Below are positions 57,852-64,000 of a stretch of 64,000 nucleotides of DNA, piece by piece; within the stretch, counting starts at the first letter, position 1; every line of letters begins with the position of its first letter. The stretch is from Microstegium vimineum. Taxonomy: Eukaryota > Streptophyta > Magnoliopsida > Poales > Poaceae. Under the pieces are notes generated by a model that was given only the letters and a program-made list of their open reading frames with translations, was not told the DNA's origin and searched no databases. The translations under genes were made by a program, and so were the position numbers. Where the stretch lies: contig CM039119.1 of assembly GCA_022036555.1 (NCBI GenBank), positions 23,694,979 through 23,758,978 on the forward strand, read 5' to 3'.

Positions 57852-60251
57852 ATGTCCCATGGGGATGGACCGCCGCCCATCTTTGATGGAGATGACTTTC
57901 CTTATTGGAAAGTGCGTATGTAGGCTTACCTTGAAGCCTTGGACGTTGGTGTGCTCAAAGCCGCCACCGATGGGTTTCCTCAATTTGATGGAGAACCATT
58001 CGGTGACAAGGTCAACTATGAGAAGTGGAATGCCAAAGCCCGGAACACTCTCTTTAGGGGCATTGGCAAGGACGTGTTCAACCGTGTGCGCACCTCAAAG
58101 AACACTCATGAGTTGTGGAAGAACATTTGTGCTCTTCATGAGGGCACAAAGAGCGAGCGGGAAGAGCGATATCACTTAGTTATGAATAAGATGAATGCTT
58201 TAACCATGCTTGCTCATGAAAATGCAAATGAAATGTACTCACGCTTGAATGTTCTTGTAGAAGAATTGAATGCACTTGGGCTAACTCAAATGGAGCCTAC
58301 TGATGTTGTAAGGAAGATTCTTTGTCTGCTTCCAATTGCCATGTATGGTAACATTGTGACGGTGTTGCATCAAGGTGATCTTTCCAACTATACACCAACA
58401 CAAGTCTTGGGAAAGATCAACGCTCATGAGATGTACATGCACATCCACAAAGAAGAAGAAGTCTCATCATCCACCAAGAAGAAAGATTTGGCACTCAAAT
58501 CTAGCCATGACATGCGAAAGTCAAAGGTGGTGTATGATAGCTCAAGTGAAGAAGATGATGACACAAACATTGCTCTAATGGTGAAGAAGACCACCAAGAT
58601 GCTAAAGAAGCTAAACAAGAGCGGTGTCAAGTTTGATTCAAGAAAGAAGAAGTTCTTCACTAGCAACAAGAGGAAGCCATTGTCGGAAAAGGATTGCTAC
58701 AATTGTGGTGATCTTGGCCATCTAGCTCACCATTGTACCAAGCCCAAGAAGGACAAGTACAAGAAGAAGTGCAAGAATGGCAAAGATCAAAAAGATGAAT
58801 CAAGCGATGATGAGAAGAAGATTGAGAAGCCACACAATAAGAAAGATGGCTTCAAGAAGAAGAGGTTCCAACACCAAAAGAAGAAAGATGGCAAGGCATA
58901 CATAGTTGGTGATTGGCTAACCGACATCGAAGACACAAGTGATTCATGCGATGATGAAAGTGATGATGAGAGGGTGGCCGCTCTAGTCATTGGGACTTCA
59001 TTGCCTCCTCCACCATCTTCGTCTTCCACCACTACATCCTCTACACACCTATGCCTCATGGCCAAGGGTGATCGGAAGGTACAATCTAAAGTACAGAAGG
59101 ATGATGATAGTGATGATAGTGGTAGTGAAAGTGAAAATGAATACCAAGCTCCTTCTTAAGATGAACTCATAAAATTGCTCACTAAGTACACTAAAATTGT
59201 TAAGAAGGAGCAAGCTAAAAATGAGAAGCTTGAAAAAGAAAATGATGACTTGCTTGCCAAACTTGAAGTAACCTCAAATGCTAGTGATGAGCTAATAAGT
59301 GAAAACAAATCCTTATCCTCACGTGCTAAGGAGCTCAAATCCTCTCTCAAAGAGCTAAAAGAGAAACATGATAAGCTAGAGAGGACAACACAAGAGCTTA
59401 GAACCAAACATAACAAGCTTAAGGAAGAGTACACCGAAGTAAATATGAACTATGATACTCTCCTTATAGCAAATGAATGTCTTGAAGATTCTTTTCCTAT
59501 TGTTGCTAACCCCATTGTCAAGATTGACATTGGCACTTCTTATGATGATTTGATCATTGAGCCCATTGAGCAAGTGCCTAAGTTCAAAGGCAAGAAAGTG
59601 GTTGTGGCGGATCACTATGATGACTATGTCAAGATCAAGAATGAGAATGAGAAGCTCAAGCAAGATCTTATCAAGCTCAAGTCAACCAAGTCAATATTGA
59701 TTGAGACACAAGATGAAGACTATGATGTGGCATTTGAAGTTGATATGCTTAGAGAAGAGAACAAGAGGCTAAAGAATGAGAAGAACCATCTAGCCATTGG
59801 AATGGAGAGGTTCACTAAGGGCCATAAACTTCAAAGTGAGCTCCTTATGAACACTGTCATGAAGAATGACAAGACCGGTCTTAGCTACAAGTCCGCTCAA
59901 GTGAAGAAGGCCAAAGCTAAACCTAAAGCTAAGGCTCAATATCAACAACAAGCCAAGTACTTCTATCAAGCAAAGCCAAAGCCAAAGATGAAGACATCCT
60001 TTGAGTGTGGGAAGCAAGGACATTTTTCTCATGATTGTGTGACACCACCTCCACAACCCTTGCCCAAGCACACTAGGTCGTTTGCATACAATGCTCACTA
60101 TATCATCAACAAGGATGTCAAGGGGAGACCACAAGTTGTGTTCCTTGGACCACCTAACAAAAATAGACCAAGGACACTTTGGGTTGCTAAGTCACTAGTA
60201 GAGAAAGCAATGGGCCCTCGTACTCAATGGGTGCATAAACAACAAGCTTGA
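57852..60251 (+). pseudogene. gag of G, two stops
   Basis: One frame of about 800 codons from the ATG at 57852 (MSHGDGPPPIFDGDDF) is interrupted only by TAG at 57921-57923 and TAA at 59157-59159. The N-terminal half is the UBN2-type Copia gag (YWKVRM, FNRVRTSKNTHELWKNI, LSNYTPTQVLGKINAHEM). A zinc knuckle CYNCGDLGHLAHHC is at residue 282. A long acidic/lysine-rich region and a coiled coil (59175-59460) follow. A second knuckle near residue 717 (SFECGKQGHFSHDC) has Ser in place of its first Cys. The gag is unusually long, as in SIRE elements. It would form the particle and bind the RNA. Confidence 0.85.
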
Positions 60252-60267
60252 TCTCTTGTGTGTGTAG

Positions 60268-60842
60268 GTGAACTACAAGACCGGTGGAAGTCATTGGGTG
60301 ATAGATAGTGGTTGCACTCAACATATGACCGGCGACCCCCGGATGTTCACCTCTTTGGAAGAAGATGTCAACAACCAAGAGAAGATTACATTTGTGGACA
60401 ATTCAAAGGGAAAGGTCAAAGGACTTGGAAAAGTGGCAATCTCAAATGATCATTCAATATCAAATGTCTTGCTAGTTGCATCATTGAGCTTCAACTTACT
60501 CTCGGTTGGTCAATTGTGTGATCTTGGCTTCCAATGCTTATTCAATCCAAATGAAGTTGTTGTGTCCAAGATTAATGATAGTCAAGTCATATTCAAAGGC
60601 TTCCAGCACAATAACCTCTACCTTGTGGATTTCTCATCAAACGATGCCAACCTCCAAACATGCTTGTTCACTAAGTCATCTCTTGGTTGGTTGTGGCATA
60701 GAAGGCTAGCTCATGTTGGAATGTCTACTATCAAGAAGCTATTGAAGAAGGAAATGGTTAGAGGCATCAAGGATGTTGTGTTTGAAAAGGATAAGATTTG
60801 TAGTGCATGCTAAGCCGGCAAGCAAGTTGCCGACACTCACCC
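60268..60842 (+). pseudogene. Protease and start of integrase of G, cut by H
   Basis: Protease has WVIDSGCTQHMTGD at 60295. The GAG-pre-integrase part follows (LGWLWHRRLAHVGMSTIKKL), with the zinc half site CSAC, here intact, unlike F. A TAA at 60811-60813 lies directly after it, where related elements have Gln. The reading stops within AGKQVADTHP because H is inserted. Confidence 0.85.
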
Positions 60843-62631
60843 TGCGAACACATGGTTGATATGTGTCCATGATGTTCAGTTTTGTGATGAGTGATTGCCC
60901 AACACTTGAGTGTTTCAATTTGAGTGGCTTTACACTAATCCTTTCAAAAGCATGTGTGTGCCTGTCTATCGGCTTGTGGTGTGCAGGTGCTATGCTCGGA
61001 GACAGTAGTCAATGGCGTGGAGAAGGTCGAGTAGAGGCTTGTCGTGCCGATGGACAGAAAGCGGTGAAGGGCGGAAGCGGGGCTCGGACTGAGGGACCAT
61101 GGGCGCCGGAGGACTAGCTATGGTGGCTAGTACTTGGCACCGATGAGCGCGAGAAGACATGGAGGTAGACCGAGTTGACCGAGTCAAGACGGCAGACGAG
61201 CAGGTCGAGCGGAGGCTCATGGGACTCGGAGTCAGACCGGGCGAGGACAAGGTGGCTCAAGTCGAGTGGTTTGGTGGTTTGGGCCTTAAAACCATCGGAG
61301 GATGGTTTCCGAGTTTGGGCCTCAAAACTCGGGGTTTGGTAGTTGAGCCCAAAGCTACCGGTGGCGGATTTCGCGGTTTTGGGCCTCAGAACCCGGGTGG
61401 AGCTTCCGAGGAAGTGGTGGCGGCACGTGGCAGAATTCTAGAGGTTGTGTCGAGGCGACGGCAACTCCTGGCAGGAAGCGGGGCCGTCCGTTCAAAACCG
61501 AGGAGATATTTTCCGGAGCTTGGACTGCAATGCTTAGGCTAGGTAGTTCACTCATGTATCTAGGGGGGTCTTTGGGAAATAGCCAAAGCCCGATAAATAA
61601 GGGATGAAGGGGTATCCCTCATCCTATCTCTTGCATTCCTCTCTTCCACCTCCCACCTCCTAGGTCTTCCCCTACCTCTAGGCTTCTTGCTTGAGATCCA
61701 TGGAGTCTCCCATGTAAACTGAGATTTTGGTAAGGAAAGGAGGTCGTAACCTCCTTGTCTCCTCCGGGATTCAATTTCGAAAACCGCTTGTGCTTGCGTT
61801 CTTCGTTTTGGTTTTTTCGTTCTTGATTCCCGTCGCTCGATCTCCCTCCTCGCTGCGTTGTTTGCAAAACCGTTTGAAGGCAAAGTTGTTCCATCCCTTT
61901 GTGATCAAATCCACCAAAGGATTCGGGCAAGGATGGATTGAGCAAAGAGATCAATTCGATTTTGCTTTCTTGCTCCGTTTTCACTCCTTTTATCATCCCG
62001 TGATTTATTCTAGAACTTGTGAGGGAAGGATGGACTAGATCCTCCAAGAGTAGAGTCACATCTACCTCAGAAACCGAACCACAAAGTTTGGAATCAATCG
62101 GAGTTGAAATGAACGAGTTCCGGCGTTTTTCGGGTTTCCCGTGATGTTTTTGGGGCATCAGACGCTGGCGTCGAACACTGGTTTTCAGCGTCAGACGCTG
62201 GGTTTCACTCGTCAGAGCGTTCGTCGCCCTTCTTGCAGAGCGTCCGTCGCCTGTTTTGACCGTATCTCTCTCGTCCGGACTCCGAATTGAGTTCCGTTTG
62301 TTGCGTTGGTTTTGTAATCACGCAGGGAACTTAATGAAACAATTTTGAGACCAGTTCTCATAAGTATTTTTGGGTGAGCTCTCTTCTCTTCTCCATAGGG
62401 TTTGAGAGCCTCACTATCGGTGTCTCGGTTTGACTTTTTGGTTTCCGAAAGATCCGCTGTACCTCTTGGTCATCACCAAAGGTATCCACCCTCTATAGGG
62501 TCGTGATCTTGCTGGTGGAGTAAGCATGCTTGCTGGGGTTGTTTTTGGGAAGAGTGGCCCGAATATTTTCGAGTGAAATTTGAGGCTCCCATTCACCCCT
62601 CCCCCCTCTGGTCGCCGTTCTCGGTCCTTCA
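60843..62631 (+). repeat. 5' LTR of H
   Basis: It ends CCTTCA two bases before the primer site. It contains three degenerate copies of a TTTGGGCCTCAAAAC block (61276-61400), a GATAAATA box at 61592-61599 and a cluster of the palindromic motif AGCGTCAGACGCT with variants (62158-62245). Confidence 0.7.
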
Positions 62632-62633
62632 AT

Positions 62634-62645
62634 TGGTATCAAAGC
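62634..62645 (+). other. Primer-binding site of H
   Basis: TGGTATCAAAGC, as in G. Confidence 0.8.
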
Positions 62646-62676
62646 TAGTTAAGGATCATTCCACCTTACACGGTTC

Positions 62677-64000
62677 TTGATCCGCAAAGGCAACATAGAG
62701 CGAGGTGTTGGCAAACCTCCATTTTTCGATGGAACGAATTTCACCTATTGGAAGGTGCGCATGTCCGCTTACCTTCAAGGGCTTGATTCAAAAATCTGGG
62801 AGATTTGTGAGAATGAGGACTACGTGGTTCTTGGCGCTCGGATCACCGATCTCCAAGTCATGCAACATGCGTCAAACACAAGGGCCCGTAGCATTCTCTT
62901 CTCGAGTTTGTCTCTTCCTGAGTTTGAGCGGGTTTCGAGTCTCACTACGGCACGAGAGATCTGGCAAACACTTGTGCGATATCATGAGGGAAACCCTCAG
63001 ATCAAGTCCAGACTCTTCGACATGTACTATAGGGAGTACGAGAACTTTATTTAGTTGGCCGACGAATCTGTTGATGGGATGTTCACTCGCTTCCAATCTA
63101 TCGTCAACAAGATGCGTGCTAATCGAGCCAACTTGCCTTATGATGATCATGAGATGGCTATCAAGCTTTTGCATTCTCTTGATCGGAAGGTGTGGGAGAT
63201 GAAGGTGGCTGCCATTCAGGAGTCACTGAGCTATGATGCCCTGACCGTGGACGAGCAGTTCACCAAGCTCAAGTCCACGGAGATTGACCACCAGACCCGG
63301 GCCAAGCTTGAGAATCCATCGAACCCATCCATGGCGTTGGTTTCCGGCCCCAGTGGTGTGTCTTCTTCTTCCTCTAACCCTTCACACTCTTCGTTCTCTT
63401 TGTCTTTGATGTCTGTGACAGAGGAACAAGTGGAGGCACTTGGAGATGATGAGCTAGCCTTAGTCATCTCTAAGTTCTCATGGTTTCACAACAACCGTTT
63501 GAACCGATGACGTGGTGGCACAGCCAAGGGGTGCTACCATTGTGGTGATGAGGATCACTTCATCGCAAACTGCCCCAAGAAAGCTGCGGGTGACTTCACC
63601 AAGCACAAGGACAAGCGCGAGCACCGCTTCGAGGACAAGCACAAGGCCAAGGGCGGCTACAACCGGAGATCCTCGAAGAAGGTGATCGACAAGGTGAAGG
63701 CCAAGCACCGAGCCTTCCTCGCCTCCCTCAGCGACATCGAGTGCTCCACCGATGGAGCCTCTTCTTCAAGCGATGAAGACAAGTCGGTTGAGGACAAGCT
63801 CAACGGTCTCTGCTTCTATGCCAACGCCAAGCACGGTGGCTTCTGCACCATGGCGATTAGAGCAGATGAGGTCGGCGGGCACAAGGATGACTCCGACGCC
63901 GACTCCGACACACCCGAGGTATCACCCACCATCGAGTCTCTCTCTTCCGAGCTTGAGTCCTTGAACGCTACTTTCATGAGTCAGGATGTGGTGCTCAAGC
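62677..64000 (+). pseudogene. gag of H, two stops, runs off the window
   Basis: The frame reads from about 62677, with no ATG at its start, so the initiator is lost or further upstream in another frame. It shows GKPPFFDGTNFTYWKVRMSA, TTAREIWQTLVRYHEG, MADESVDGMF-like sequence and FNNR-type ends of the UBN2 gag. TAG at 63052-63054 and TGA at 63508-63510 interrupt it. A zinc knuckle CYHCGDEDHFIANC follows at about 63529-63570, then a Lys/Arg-rich stretch and an acidic Ser-rich stretch to the edge. The first stop fits CAG and the second fits CGA. The third position becomes GC-rich after 63500. Confidence 0.82.

Larger units (their letters stand above)
56217..60842 (+). mobile_element. Element G: SIRE-like Copia element, 5' part
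   Basis: LTR, iMet-type primer site, long gag and the protease plus start of integrase are present. Element H interrupts within the integrase zinc domain at 60842. The rest lies beyond the window. The left flank is the extra ORF of F. The 5-bp target copy would be GGGTT (56212-56216). Confidence 0.88.
60843..64000 (+). mobile_element. Element H: SIRE-like Copia element, 5' part
   Basis: A 1.8-kb LTR, iMet-type primer site and a gag with zinc knuckle; the element runs off the right edge. It is inserted in the integrase of G, so it is younger than G. The start TGCGAACACATGG is inferred from the break in the G reading frame and is less sure than the end CGGTCCTTCA. Confidence 0.8.

Overview
The window is plant nuclear DNA made almost entirely of nested LTR retrotransposons. 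The family mix (Tat-lineage and Athila-like Ty3/Gypsy elements, SIRE-like Ty1/Copia elements with long gags, initiator-tRNA-Met and tRNA-Asp primer sites) and the GC-rich coding parts suggest a large grass (Poaceae) genome; the species cannot be read from the sequence. I found no intact host gene, tRNA, rRNA or CRISPR array. The only host-like gene is a broken F-box-like gene carried antisense inside one retrotransposon.

Layout, left to right. Element A (1-5310, +) is the right part of an Athila-like element that has protease and an extra ORF but no reverse transcriptase. It abuts the cut 5' LTR of element B (5311-30011, +), a Tat-lineage Gypsy element with gag, PR, RT, RH and IN, all decayed. 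B is split in RT/RH by element C (10389-20130, -), a complete copy of A's family in the opposite orientation, with the 5-bp target duplication GTCGC. B's long 3' region carries an antisense F-box-like gene, a 2.4-kb solo Copia LTR (E, 23861-26239, -) and the end of an intron-containing antisense gene.

After 179 bp of unassigned DNA comes element F (30191 to beyond the window, +), a SIRE-like Copia element. Its gag is split by element D (31615-46981, +, target duplication AGTTG), the best preserved element here: a 15.4-kb Tat element with near-complete gag-pol and a six-exon antisense gene. F's gag is also split by a long-TIR DNA transposon K (49156-50234). F's downstream extra ORF is cut by Copia element G (56217-60842), whose integrase is cut by Copia element H (60843 to the right edge).

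Inferred insertion order is F before D, K and G; G before H; B before A, C and E. For C, D and K, removing the insert restores the host reading frame across the site. Premature stops are mostly transitions such as CAG to TAG and TGG to TAG, as expected of methylated, silenced elements.

The most unusual signal is regulatory. Several families each carry their own dispersed GC-rich palindrome in and around U3. In A/C and in F it is an inverted pair of the GCCGAC core known as the DRE/CRT element. Other notable signals are a primer-binding site absorbed into the LTR of C, a doubled PPT-like motif with hairpins shared by B and D, and the spliced antisense gene of D with its own TATA box.
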